A stretch of 64,000 nt of DNA from Glycomyces sp. NRRL B-16210 (lineage in GTDB: Bacteria > Actinomycetota > Actinomycetes > Mycobacteriales > Micromonosporaceae). Both the position numbers and the translations under genes were made by a program. The notes under the pieces were generated by a model, which was given only the letters and a program-made list of their open reading frames with translations, was not told the DNA's origin and did not search any database. The stretch covers positions 164,715 to 228,714 of the forward strand of contig NZ_JOGR01000012.1 in NCBI RefSeq assembly GCF_000719515.1, written 5' to 3'. Shown here piece after piece: positions 1 through 7,574 of this stretch (the first letter of the stretch is position 1; each line of letters begins with the position of its first letter).

Positions 1-1913
1 TCGCTGGTGTAGGCCGCGGCGGTGTTGCCCGAGCACTGGCTGCCCTCGGGGTTCTGGCCGACGACGCAGCGCCCGGCGCTCACCGCGGCGTAGGCGACCT
101 CCTCGGCGTAGGCCTGCTCGCACGAGGGGGTCGAGGCCTCGACCCACTCCTCGCCGTCGGCGTTGATCACCTGCATGACCGGCAGCGGGTCACAGTGCTT
201 GCCGCCGGCGGCCACCGTGGCGTAGGCCTCGGCCATGGCCATCGGGGTGGTGGCGTCGAACCCGAGGGTGAAGGTGCCGTACCCGTCGAGGTTGTCGTTC
301 TCCTTCGCTTGGCCGACACCGGTGTTCGGGTAGAAGGTGATGCCCGAGCGCTCGGCGATGTCCACGGCCTTGCTGGTGCCGACCAGTTCCTGCAACTGCA
401 CGAAGGCGGTGTTGGAGGAGCGGCCGAACATGCCCCACATGTTCAGCGGCGCGGACGACCAGCCGCCGTCGTTGGTGGGGCACCACGGGTAGAGGTCCCC
501 GCGTTTGAAGTCGCACGAGGAGGGCTGCTTCGTGTAGTCGCCGTAGAGGCGCGAGGCGTAGGTGCCGGGGGAGGGGATCTTGGTCTTGAGCGGCCAGCCC
601 TCTTCGAGCGCGGCGAGCATGGTGAACATCTTGAACGTCGAGCCCGCGGGGTAGCCGATCACCCGCTCGTTGCCGCTGAGCAGGGGGATCGTGGTGTTCG
701 GGTAGTTGGAGGGCTTGGAGTCGTCGCCGTCGGTGCGGGGGCCGTTGTTCGTCTGGTCGAGGCTGTAGACGCGGTTGACGGCCATGGCCCGCACGTGCCC
801 GGTGCCGGGGGTGATGGTCACCGATCCGAGGGTGGCGGGGTTGTCGACGCTCACGCGGTCGGCGAGCTTCTCGGTGGCCGCGTTCTGGAGGTCGGGGTCG
901 AGGCTGGTGACGATCTTGTAGCCGCCGCGCTTGAGCAGGCTGATGCGGTCGCGCTGGGTCTCGCCGAACAGCTCCTGGTCGCCCCACCACTCCTTGAAGA
1001 AGTCGCAGAAGAAGCCCCAGTTCGGGGTCGCGACGTCGACGCATTCGCTGCGGACGGGGCGGGGGTCCAGGCCCAGGGGCTGCTCGACGGCCTCGTCGGC
1101 CTCGGCCTGGGTGATCGAGCCGAGGTCGACCATGCGCTGGATGATCCAGTCGCGGCGGTCGAGGATCTGGCCGTCGTCGCCCTCGCCGTCGAGGAGGCCG
1201 TCGGCGTAGGAGGGGAACTTCGGCAGGGAGGCGAGCGTGGCCGCCTCGGCGAGGGTGAGTTCGCTCGGGGGCTTGTTGAAGTAGGAGTACGAACCCGCGT
1301 GCACGCCATAGGCCTGGTTGCCGAGGTAGATCACATTGAGGTAGCCCTCGAGGATGTCGTCTTTGGACATCGACTCCTCGATCGCCATGGCGTACCGGGC
1401 TTCTCGCAGCTTGCGGTCGTAGGTGTCCTCGGAGGCCTCGATGACCTCGTCGATGGTTGAGGCCGAGTAGATCAGGGTATTGCGAACGAACTGCATGGTG
1501 AGCGTCGACGCGCCCTGGGAGTCGCCGCCCTGGTTCGCCACGGCGGCGCGGATGATGCCGGCCCAGTCGACGCCCTTGTGCTCGTAGAACTTCGAGTCCT
1601 CCGCGGCGAGGAGGGCCTCGATCATGAGAGGGGAGACCTCGTCGAGGGTGACCTCGCGGCGGTTCTCCTCGTAGAAGGAGGTGATGAGCGTCTTGCCATC
1701 CGATGCGTACACATAGGACGTCTGCGGCAGCGAGGTCTTGGTGAGCTCCGACGGCAGCGACTCGAAGGAGTTGACGCTGTCCTCGGCCACCATGCCGGCC
1801 AGCCCGACGAGGGGGAACGCGGCGGCCGCCGCGAGCACCCCGGCGAGGACGCCGCAGACGAGCAGAGCTAGGGCGTCCCCCAGGGGACTCCGGTCGCGTT
1901 TCAAGATCTCCAC
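1..1913 (-). CDS. Class A penicillin-binding protein (transglycosylase/transpeptidase), C-terminus cut by window edge
   Basis: Bifunctional peptidoglycan synthase: it polymerises lipid II and cross-links the stem peptides outside the membrane. 637 codons are visible and the frame continues past base 1. One N-terminal membrane segment lies at about residues 12-40. The glycosyltransferase-51 domain follows, with the E105-D106 pair in AAEDSKFYEHKG and the QGASTLTMQ motif at 133-141. In the transpeptidase domain, STFK holds the nucleophile S425 and SSN is at 499-501; the KTG motif must lie outside the window. The GTG at 1913 is chosen because an in-frame TAA sits 9 bases upstream; a TTG three codons later has a better-spaced GGTGGAG and could be used instead. 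It is divergent from wblA, a neighbour pairing also known in Streptomyces. Confidence 0.93.
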   Translation of the reverse strand, partial: MEILKRDRSPLGDALALLVCGVLAGVLAAAAAFPLVGLAGMVAEDSVNSFESLPSELTKTSLPQTSYVYASDGKTLITSFYEENRREVTLDEVSPLMIEALLAAEDSKFYEHKGVDWAGIIRAAVANQGGDSQGASTLTMQFVRNTLIYSASTIDEVIEASEDTYDRKLREARYAMAIEESMSKDDILEGYLNVIYLGNQAYGVHAGSYSYFNKPPSELTLAEAATLASLPKFPSYADGLLDGEGDDGQILDRRDWIIQRMVDLGSITQAEADEAVEQPLGLDPRPVRSECVDVATPNWGFFCDFFKEWWGDQELFGETQRDRISLLKRGGYKIVTSLDPDLQNAATEKLADRVSVDNPATLGSVTITPGTGHVRAMAVNRVYSLDQTNNGPRTDGDDSKPSNYPNTTIPLLSGNERVIGYPAGSTFKMFTMLAALEEGWPLKTKIPSPGTYASRLYGDYTKQPSSCDFKRGDLYPWCPTNDGGWSSAPLNMWGMFGRSSNTAFVQLQELVGTSKAVDIAERSGITFYPNTGVGQAKENDNLDGYGTFTLGFDATTPMAMAEAYATVAAGGKHCDPLPVMQVINADGEEWVEASTPSCEQAYAEEVAYAAVSAGRCVVGQNPEGSQCSGNTAAAYTS

Positions 1914-2323
1914 CGCCTCAGATTAGAACGGACGTCGGGAAGCGCGGTCGTCGCCACATCGTTGTGTCGGCCGAACGGCTCGCGAGCGACCCCGGCGGAG
2001 CCGGGGCCGAGATCGCGAGCACACGGAGACCGTTCGCAGGTTTGCGAACCGGCCCACGCGGGCAGACGCCCTTCATTGATACGCCGCGAGTTCGGAGCGG
2101 AGCTGCGCTCGTATCGGAATCGTTATTATCGCGAGCTGCCATCGCGTAGTGAACCGTAGGGGTGAAGCCATCCCGAGGAGTCCGATTTTAGTCTCGGAGA
2201 GTAGTCAAACCCTTACAAGAGGTGTAGGGTCCGTTCTGACGGCGACGTTGTGTGATCGAGAGATCACTCGACTGTAGTCGTCGGGGGGTATGAAGGGGAA
2301 GATCTCACGGGGAGGTCATGCGG
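1914..2323. other. Divergent intergenic region between the PBP gene and wblA
   Basis: 410 bases with no gene. It holds a 7-bp hairpin (CCCCGGC/GCCGGGG, 1990-2006), an 18-bp palindrome GTTCGCA-N4-TGCGAAC at 2032-2049 about 120 bases upstream of the PBP start, and a second palindrome nearer wblA that is listed separately. The part from about 2085 to 2230 is richer in A/T than its surroundings and probably contains the promoters. No -35/-10 pair stands out. Confidence 0.5.
2252..2267 (+). promoter_or_regulatory. Palindromic operator candidate upstream of wblA (BldD-like)
   Basis: GTGATC-GAGA-GATCAC is a perfect 6-4-6 palindrome 57 bases before the wblA start. Its arms fit the GTGA...TCAC half-sites of BldD, the master repressor of development in streptomycetes. 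No bldD gene lies in this window, so the assignment rests on motif and context only. A Crp site is less likely because the TGTGA/TCAC arms are 8 rather than 6 bases apart. Confidence 0.4.
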
Positions 2324-2650
2324 ATGGGACTGCTGATCGACTGGACGACCAAGGCGCTATGTCAGGAAAGCGATCCTGACGCCCTGTTCGTTCAAGGTGC
2401 AGAGCAGAACAATGCGAAGAAGGTGTGCCGGGGATGCCCGGTCAGGCTCGAATGCCTGGCCGACGCGCTCGACAACCGCATCGAGTTCGGCGTCTGGGGC
2501 GGCATGACCGAACGGGAGCGGAGGGCACTGCTGCGCAAGCACGCGGACGTCCGCTCCTGGCGGGCCGTCTTCGACGTCGCTCTGGAGGAGGAGCAGCGAA
2601 ATGCCCGCAAGGGCGACCGGCGCCGGGTACCGGTCGACATCAACTTCTGA
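2324..2650 (+). CDS. wblA: WhiB-like iron-sulfur regulator, WblA/WhiB4 type
   Basis: Small 4Fe-4S protein that controls transcription, usually by contacting the principal sigma factor. The four cluster cysteines are C13, C35, C38 and C44 (spacing C-X21-C-X2-C-X5-C). The GVWGG turn and a basic RERRALLRK stretch follow. ELFVQG-like and ADALDNRIEFGVWGG segments are typical of the WblA/WhiB4 subgroup, which represses antibiotic production and is needed for sporulation in Streptomyces, and is redox-responsive in mycobacteria. The ATG at 2324 is preferred over the one at 2318 because GGAGG then lies 8 bases upstream instead of 2. Its neighbours (PBP on one side, two ArsA ATPases on the other) match the known actinobacterial gene order. 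Confidence 0.92.
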   Translation: MGLLIDWTTKALCQESDPDALFVQGAEQNNAKKVCRGCPVRLECLADALDNRIEFGVWGGMTERERRALLRKHADVRSWRAVFDVALEEEQRNARKGDRRRVPVDINF

Positions 2651-3882
2651 CCGGCGAGCCGTCCACCAGCGGCTGAGACAGACCATCGCGCCCGGGGCGG
2701 CTCTGCCGTCCGGGCGCGTTCTCGTCCCCTGCCGCTGCTCGTGAGCAGGTGGAATAAAGTGTCGGAGCGTCCGGCGGCCGCGGCGCCGAAGGCGCGGAGG
2801 TCGTCGAGGTCGACCACCTCCACGCCGAGCGAGGGCACCCACCGCTGGGGCACCGACGGGCACGCCGCCGTGTAGCGCACGGCCACCCGCTCCTCCGCGG
2901 CCCGGCGCCGGGCCAGGTCCGCGTGGACGCGCAGCACGGCCGCCACCGGGTCGTCCGCGTCCGATTCCTCCAGGACCGCCGCCGCGCCCAGGGCCCGCTC
3001 GGCCGACAGGTCGGCCGCGACCGGGGTGAGCCGGTTGAGGATCAGCCCGTCCAGCGGCATCCGCTCCTCGGTGAGCCGCCGGGTGAAGTAGACCGCCTCG
3101 CCCACCGCCGCCGGTTCGGGCGCCGCGATCACCAGGAACGAGGTCTGGTCGTCCTGGAGCGCCTGGAAGGTCGCCTCGGCCCGCTTGCGGAAACCGCCGA
3201 AGGTGTCCTCCAGGCTCGCGGTGAACTCCGCCACATCGGTGAGCAGGTGGCCGCCCAGGACCTTGTTGAACACCCGCGTGAACACCGCCGCGCTCGCGCC
3301 CATCAGCGACAGCATCGACCGCCGGGCCCCCGGGGTCGAGGCCGAGAGCAGCCGGATCACCCGCCCGTCCAGCAGCCGCGCCAGCCGCGCCGGCGCGTCG
3401 AGGAAGTCCAGGGCCGAGCGCGACGGGGGCGTGTCGAGCACGATCAGGTCCCACCGCCCGGTCGCCCGCAACTGGCCGAGCTTCTCCATCGCCATGTACT
3501 CCTGCGTGCCCGAGAACGTCGAGGACACCGCCTGGTAGAACGGGTTCGCGAAGATCTCCGCGGCGCGCTCGGCGCTCGTGTGCGAGGCCACGACCTCGTC
3601 GAACGTCCGCTTCATGTCGAGCATCATCGCGTCCAGCGACCCCGCGCCGACGCCCTCGACCGCCCGCGGGGTGTTGTCGAGCGAGGCCATCCCGAGCGAC
3701 TGCGCCAGCCGACGGGCCGGGTCGATCGTCAGCACCACCGTGCTCCTGCCGTGCACCTCGGCCGCGCGCAGCGCCAGCGCCGCCGCCGTCGTGGTCTTGC
3801 CGACCCCGCCCGAGCCGCAGCAGGCGATCACGTGCTTGTCCGCGTCGCCGAGCAGCGCGTCGACGTCCAGCTCACGCCCCAT
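2392..3882 (-). CDS. ArsA/GET3-family ATPase (second of pair), with antisense-overlapping C-terminal extension
   Basis: Soluble P-loop ATPase of the anion-transporting/GET3 family. The deviant Walker A motif GSGGVGKTT is near residues 23-31, a TIDPARRL segment follows the first strand, and VLDTPPSRSALDFLD is the switch region. The family-like part ends near 2790. From there the frame stays open for about 130 more codons, through the dispersed repeat and across the last 259 bases of wblA on the other strand, and that part looks unlike any protein. The ATG at 3882 has GGAGG 5 bases upstream; a GTG at 3900 is the alternative. It lies 32 bases after the first ArsA gene and surely shares its transcript. 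The function in actinobacteria is not established. Confidence 0.85.
   Translation of the reverse strand: MGRELDVDALLGDADKHVIACCGSGGVGKTTTAAALALRAAEVHGRSTVVLTIDPARRLAQSLGMASLDNTPRAVEGVGAGSLDAMMLDMKRTFDEVVASHTSAERAAEIFANPFYQAVSSTFSGTQEYMAMEKLGQLRATGRWDLIVLDTPPSRSALDFLDAPARLARLLDGRVIRLLSASTPGARRSMLSLMGASAAVFTRVFNKVLGGHLLTDVAEFTASLEDTFGGFRKRAEATFQALQDDQTSFLVIAAPEPAAVGEAVYFTRRLTEERMPLDGLILNRLTPVAADLSAERALGAAAVLEESDADDPVAAVLRVHADLARRRAAEERVAVRYTAACPSVPQRWVPSLGVEVVDLDDLRAFGAAAAGRSDTLFHLLTSSGRGRERARTAEPPRARWSVSAAGGRLAGQKLMSTGTRRRSPLRAFRCSSSRATSKTARQERTSACLRSSALRSRSVMPPQTPNSMRLSSASARHSSLTGHPRHTFFALFCSAP
2687..2759. repeat. Dispersed repeat, copy A
   Basis: The stretch from CGCGCCCGG to GTTCTC matches 51937-51972 at about 33 of 36 positions, including the hairpin. 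After a divergent middle part, GTGAGCAGG-GGAATAAAG at the right end matches the end of the second copy at about 16 of 20 positions. This copy lies inside the unexpected 3' extension of the ArsA-type gene. No flanking direct repeat is obvious. Confidence 0.55.
2688..2717. terminator. Hairpin between convergent wblA and the ArsA-type gene
   Basis: An 8-bp stem GCGCCCGG/CCGGGCGC encloses a nested CGG-CTCTG-CCG hairpin 37 bases after wblA. It could stop transcription from both sides. The same hairpin recurs near 51.95 kb as part of a dispersed repeat. Confidence 0.6.
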
Positions 3883-3914
3883 CCGGGCCTCCGATCCCAC
3901 CCGAGCGCCGCGTT

Positions 3915-4901
3915 TCAGGCCGCATCGGTGTCGCCGTCCCTCGGCCGCCGCGCCGCCGGGCCGGGCCGCAGCGCCCGCGCCAACTGGTACAGGCCCGACA
4001 GGTCCACGCCCTCGGGCAGCAGCGGCAGCTCTTCGACCGGGCGGCCGAGGCGCTCCAGGCGGTCGCGGTACGCGTCGACCGCCTCGATCTCGGTCCGGGC
4101 GGCCCCGTACTCGGACATCAGGCCCGCCACGAGCGTCGCGTCGGCGCTCAGCCCGGCCCGGGCCAGGCCCGCGCCGACCTCGTCGGCCGAGACCTCCACG
4201 GGTTTGGCCGCCGCGACCTTGTTGAGCACCACGTGCCCCACCGGCAGGTCGGCCGCGACGAGGTCGCGGTGGGCGTCCAGGGTCTCCTGCACCGGCATCG
4301 CGGCCGGGGTCGTGACCAGGTGCACCGTCGTCAGCGACGAGTGGAGCATCCGGGCGACCGACCGGGAGTGCTTGCCGATCGGGCCGGTCTTCGCCAGGCG
4401 CCCGCTCTCGACGGTGACGTTGAGGAACTTCACGACCCGGCCCGTCGGCGGCGCGTCGAGCACGACCGCGTCGTAGGCCATGCGGCCCGACTCGGTGCGC
4501 GAGACCGCCTCCTTGAGCTTCCCGGTCAGCAGGATGTCCCGCAGTCCGGGCGCGATGGTCGTGGCGAAGTCGATCGCGCCGAACTTCTGGAGGACCTTCC
4601 CGGCCGAGCCGAGCCGGTAGAACATCGTCAGGTAGTCCAGCAGCGCCTCGTCGGCGTCCACCGCCTGCCCGAACACTTCGCCGCCGCCGGTCCCCGCGGC
4701 CAGGTGCCGCTCCTCGTAGCCGAGCGACGGGGCGTCGAACAGCGGCGCGATCCCCTGGCGGCCCTCGACCTCGACGAGCAGGACCCGCCGGCCCGATCCG
4801 GCCAGGGCCAGTGCCAGCGCGGCGGCCACGGAGGTCTTCCCCGTGCCGCCCTTGCCGGTGACGACGTGCAGGCGCGGCACCGGGGGCGCTGTGGCGGTCA
4901 T
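3915..4901 (-). CDS. ArsA/GET3-family ATPase (first of pair)
   Basis: 328-residue P-loop ATPase. The Walker A motif GKGGTGKTS is near residues 16-24, and VLDAPPTGRVVKFL carries the aspartate of the second nucleotide-binding motif. It is a partner of the downstream paralogue: actinobacteria usually carry two such single-domain ATPases side by side, and they may work as a heterodimer, unlike the fused two-domain ArsA of enteric plasmids. No arsenic genes (arsB, arsC, arsR) are nearby, so a role in arsenite export is not supported. The start codon lies 14 bases after the upstream membrane-protein gene, which points to one operon of three. The Shine-Dalgarno sequence is weak. Confidence 0.88.
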   Translation of the reverse strand: MTATAPPVPRLHVVTGKGGTGKTSVAAALALALAGSGRRVLLVEVEGRQGIAPLFDAPSLGYEERHLAAGTGGGEVFGQAVDADEALLDYLTMFYRLGSAGKVLQKFGAIDFATTIAPGLRDILLTGKLKEAVSRTESGRMAYDAVVLDAPPTGRVVKFLNVTVESGRLAKTGPIGKHSRSVARMLHSSLTTVHLVTTPAAMPVQETLDAHRDLVAADLPVGHVVLNKVAAAKPVEVSADEVGAGLARAGLSADATLVAGLMSEYGAARTEIEAVDAYRDRLERLGRPVEELPLLPEGVDLSGLYQLARALRPGPAARRPRDGDTDAA

Positions 4902-4915
4902 TTACCGGAGTCTAG

Positions 4916-5527
4916 TCATTCGGCCGCGATTCCGCAGATGAGCCATTGCGGGTCGCCCTCCTCGGCGACGAGGGAGAACACCCATGTGGTCGGGGTCGAG
5001 AGGGCGCCGGCGGCGTCGCCGCCGATCCTGATCTCGGCGGTGACGGTGGCCGCGCCGACCGAGCGCGCGGTCTCGGTGACCTCGCTCCATTCGAGGGTGC
5101 CGGGGGCGTCGGTGAAGGACATGCGGGCGACCGCCTCGCTGAGGTCCCGGTCGGCCTTGTCGGCGCACAGCCATGACGCGGCGGCGCCGGCGTCCTGGCG
5201 GTCGAGCAGCGCTTCGAGGAACGCGCCGACGGTGCGTTCGGGCGTGTCGGAGACGTCGGCGACGTCGACGAGCAGGCGCGTGGCGCCGAAGACGAGCGCG
5301 ACGCAGAACGCGACGGCGGCGGCGACGGTGAGCGCCGACCAGGCCCGGTTCGATCCGATACGGCGGCTCGCGCGGTGCTCGGGTGCCGGTTCGGACGCGG
5401 CCCGCCTCTGCGCCGGGGGCCGGTCGGTCGGCGCGGCCCCGGGCCCGCGGGGGCTCCTGGTGGCGGCGCGTGCGGCGGTGTTCGCTGTGGCGGTCTCTGG
5501 CGGCTGGGCCGCAGTGCCTGACGACAC
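4916..5527 (-). CDS. Membrane-anchored protein with an extracellular NTF2/DUF4878-like domain
   Basis: 203 residues. A proline- and arginine-rich cytoplasmic part (about 1-60) is followed by one membrane helix at about 63-85 and an outer domain. That domain starts with DTPERTVGAFLEALLDRQ and ends in QWLICGI, a layout seen in actinobacterial DUF4878/NTF2-like proteins of unknown function. Two cysteines, one in SWLCADK and one in LICGI, could pair outside the cell. The GTG start has GGAG 5 bases upstream. As first gene of the operon with two ArsA-type ATPases it could work with them, but nothing in the sequence shows how. Confidence 0.7.
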   Translation of the reverse strand: MSSGTAAQPPETATANTAARAATRSPRGPGAAPTDRPPAQRRAASEPAPEHRASRRIGSNRAWSALTVAAAVAFCVALVFGATRLLVDVADVSDTPERTVGAFLEALLDRQDAGAAASWLCADKADRDLSEAVARMSFTDAPGTLEWSEVTETARSVGAATVTAEIRIGGDAAGALSTPTTWVFSLVAEEGDPQWLICGIAAE

Positions 5528-5632
5528 GGGTACTCCGTTTCACTGGTGCTGCCGCTGCGGCAGCGGATTCGTGCAGTGAGGAGGCGACGCACTCCGAGCG
5601 TAGCGGTGCGGTGGGGGCGAATCAAGACGCCG

Positions 5633-5638
5633 TACTGT
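5633..5638 (+). promoter_or_regulatory. -10 element of a probable leaderless transcript
   Basis: TACTGT ends 6 bases before the ATG at 5645 and no Shine-Dalgarno sequence is present. Transcription would start at or next to the start codon. Confidence 0.45.
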
Positions 5639-5644
5639 GGGCCC

Positions 5645-5803
5645 ATGGAGAAATGGGAGTACTTCACCGCACCGCTGCTGATCCACAACACGAAGATGAT
5701 CCTCGATACCTTCGGTGAGGACGGCTGGGAGCTCGTCACCGTCCTTCCGGGTCAGAGCTCGGAGCAGCTCGTGGCCTACTTCAAGCGGAAGAAGGAGCAG
5801 TAG
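5645..5803 (+). CDS. DUF4177 small protein
   Basis: 52-residue protein that matches the DUF4177 pattern: it begins KWEYFTAPLL and contains the LDTFGEDGWELVTV core and a basic C-terminal KRKKEQ. The function of the family is unknown. The upstream in-frame sequence is antisense to the previous gene and not protein-like, so the ATG at 5645 is taken as the start, with a -10 element just before it. The stop codon is 2 bases before the RidA gene, so the two are co-transcribed. The pair also occurs next to wblA in other actinobacteria. Confidence 0.85.
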   Translation: MEKWEYFTAPLLIHNTKMILDTFGEDGWELVTVLPGQSSEQLVAYFKRKKEQ

Positions 5804-5805
5804 CG

Positions 5806-6288
5806 GTGGCGGATGTCGACAAGGCGCTCGCGCGCCTGGGCCTGCGACTGCCGCCGGTGGTGCCGCCGGTGGCCGTCTATCACCCGGCGGTGCGCAGCGG
5901 CGAGTTCGTGTACACCTCCGGCCAGCTCCCGATGGTCGAGGGCGCTCTCGCCGCGACCGGGAAGGTCGGTGCGGAGGTCGACCTCGAGCAGGGCTACGAC
6001 CTGGCGCGGATCTGCGCGTTGAACGCTCTGGCGGCGGTCGCCTCGGTGGCGCCGCTCGATGAGGTCGCGCAGATCGTGAAGGTCGTCGGCTTCGTGGCCT
6101 CGGCGCCCGGGTTCACCGGTCAGCCGAAGGTCGTCAACGGCGCTTCGGAGCTGCTGGGCGAGGTCTTCGGCGAGGCCGGGACGCACGCCCGCAGCGCGGT
6201 CGGCGTCGCCGAGCTGCCGCTGGGCGCGCCGGTCGAGGTCGAGCTGATCGCCCGTCTCGCGCCGAGCGCCAAGACCGTCCTGGTCTAA
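5806..6288 (+). CDS. RidA/YjgF family protein
   Basis: 160 residues. RidA proteins are small trimeric enzymes that hydrolyse reactive enamine/imine intermediates from amino acid metabolism. The fold is recognisable from GEFVYTSGQLPMVEG, the long central helix ARICALNALAAV, and the VGVAELPLGAPVEVELIA segment near the C-terminus. It is longer than the roughly 130-residue archetype, as is usual for this actinobacterial subgroup, and the strict RidA arginine is replaced (AVGVAELP instead of AVxVxxLP with Arg), so deaminase activity is uncertain. The GTG start overlaps no gene, and AAGGAG in the end of the previous gene serves as a distant ribosome site. A strong hairpin follows. Confidence 0.88.
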   Translation: MADVDKALARLGLRLPPVVPPVAVYHPAVRSGEFVYTSGQLPMVEGALAATGKVGAEVDLEQGYDLARICALNALAAVASVAPLDEVAQIVKVVGFVASAPGFTGQPKVVNGASELLGEVFGEAGTHARSAVGVAELPLGAPVEVELIARLAPSAKTVLV

Positions 6289-6314
6289 GCGCCCGCCCCG
6301 CTCGTCTCGCGGTC

Positions 6315-6348
6315 GGCCCTTCGGATGCGCCGCATCCGGAGGGCCTTT
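6315..6348 (+). terminator. Rho-independent terminator after the RidA gene
   Basis: The arms 6315-6329 and 6331-6345 pair over 15 positions with a single G-T wobble, followed by TTT. A tight loop forms around CGCCG. Confidence 0.75.
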
Positions 6349-6421
6349 CGCGTGAGCGGAGGCCGGCTCCGGGTCCGGCCGGTCCCGCCCTGCCGCGGGT
6401 CCGACCGTCGCCTCGGGCCGG

Positions 6422-7519
6422 TCAGGTGATGGACGGGGTCACGCGGGTCTCGACCTCGCCGAGGGCGATGGTCGTGCCGCGCGGGCCCGGCGCGGTCGCG
6501 GTGACCTTGACGGCGTCGCCGTCGCCGAGCCGCCACTGGCCGGTGACGGCCTCGCCGGACCCGTAGAGCAGTCCCGGGCGCAGGAGCGCCCCGCCCGAGG
6601 TGAGCTGCGCGAGCTGCTGCGCGGGCGTCCAGTACGCCTCGGCGAAGTCGGCCCCGGCCACGGCCACGCCGTTGACCTCGATGCTCAGGCGCAGGTCGTA
6701 GCCGTACCGGTCGGATTCCTTGAGGTAGGAGGCCATGTCGTGGCCCGGCTCGGGGGCGGCGGTGCGGGCGGCGCCGAGCGCGTCCAGCGGCGTGACCCAG
6801 GCGCTCATGGAGGTCGCGAAGGACTTCGAGGCGAACGGGCCGAGCCCGTCGGTCTCCAGTTCGGCGAAGTCGCGGGCGGTCCAGTCGTTGAGCAGGACCG
6901 CGCCGAACACGTAGTCCTCGAACGCGTCGGGGGAGACCGGCCGCCCGAGGGCGGACTCGCCGCCGACGAGGAACCCGACCTCGGCCTCGATGTCGAGGGC
7001 CCGGGTGGGCCCGAACTGCGGCTGCCCGTCCTCGCCGCGGCGGTGCCCGGCGGGGCGCACGAGGTCCATCCCGGAGGGGATGAGGGTCGAGGCCCGGCCG
7101 TTGGAGGCGCGCGGGTGGACGCGGTGCGCGTCGGGCGCGCGCATCGTGAAGTCGACGTAGTCGGTCACCAGCAGCGGCGCGTGCATGATCGCGTCGGCGA
7201 CCGGGGTGAGCCAGTGCGAGGCGACCTCTTGGAGGCTCGGTTCGCTCAGCGCCTCCTGGACCTGGGCGCGGACCTGCTTCCACGCGGGCCTGCCGAGCGA
7301 CAGGAGCCGGTTGAGCGCCGGGTCGCGCAGCGCGGTGCACGCGGCGCAGGTCTGGCAGTCCCCGGAGAGGACGGCCTTGTGCATGTCGAGGATCTGGTCG
7401 CCGATGCGCACCCCGATCCGCGGCAGGTCCTCGTCGGCGGTCGAGAAGACCCCGAACGGGAGATTGTGGATGTTGTAGGGGCTCGCGTCGGCCCCCGGAA
7501 CCCAGCATGTCGTCGTCAC
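6422..7519 (-). CDS. Fumarylacetoacetase-like hydrolase with shortened active-site region
   Basis: Homologue of the last enzyme of tyrosine/phenylalanine degradation, which splits fumarylacetoacetate into fumarate and acetoacetate. The metal ligands D123, E178, E180 (LDIEAEVGF) and D212 (NDWTARD) are present, and GLGPFASKSFATSMS is conserved. A candidate catalytic histidine is H132, but the spacing from D123 is 9 instead of the usual 7. After it the chain goes directly from AHRVHPRAS to NGRAST, so the usual stretch with the MFR motif and the tyrosine of YHGRAS is missing. Total length is 365, against about 400-420 in the family. The ATG has GGAGG about 12 bases upstream. No other tyrosine-degradation gene is nearby. 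Confidence 0.85.
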   Translation of the reverse strand: MTTTCWVPGADASPYNIHNLPFGVFSTADEDLPRIGVRIGDQILDMHKAVLSGDCQTCAACTALRDPALNRLLSLGRPAWKQVRAQVQEALSEPSLQEVASHWLTPVADAIMHAPLLVTDYVDFTMRAPDAHRVHPRASNGRASTLIPSGMDLVRPAGHRRGEDGQPQFGPTRALDIEAEVGFLVGGESALGRPVSPDAFEDYVFGAVLLNDWTARDFAELETDGLGPFASKSFATSMSAWVTPLDALGAARTAAPEPGHDMASYLKESDRYGYDLRLSIEVNGVAVAGADFAEAYWTPAQQLAQLTSGGALLRPGLLYGSGEAVTGQWRLGDGDAVKVTATAPGPRGTTIALGEVETRVTPSIT

Positions 7520-7574
7520 GTGCTCGTCCTCCAGTCACTTGTGTGTAGGAGTAACGAGCGCCGCGCGCCAAAGG

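Noticed and set aside
195..1460. A 421-codon open frame on the plus strand opposite the PBP gene
   Set aside because: It mirrors the PBP coding sequence, has no domain and shows the valine/glycine/arginine-rich composition of antisense frames in high-GC DNA.
2251..2268. A Crp/cAMP receptor site upstream of wblA
   Set aside because: TGTGA and TCAC are present but 8 bases apart, while Crp sites have 6.
3915..4901. An arsenite export operon
   Set aside because: The ATPases are of the ArsA/GET3 type, but arsB, arsC, arsR and arsD are missing, and actinobacteria keep this ATPase pair next to wblA regardless of arsenic resistance.
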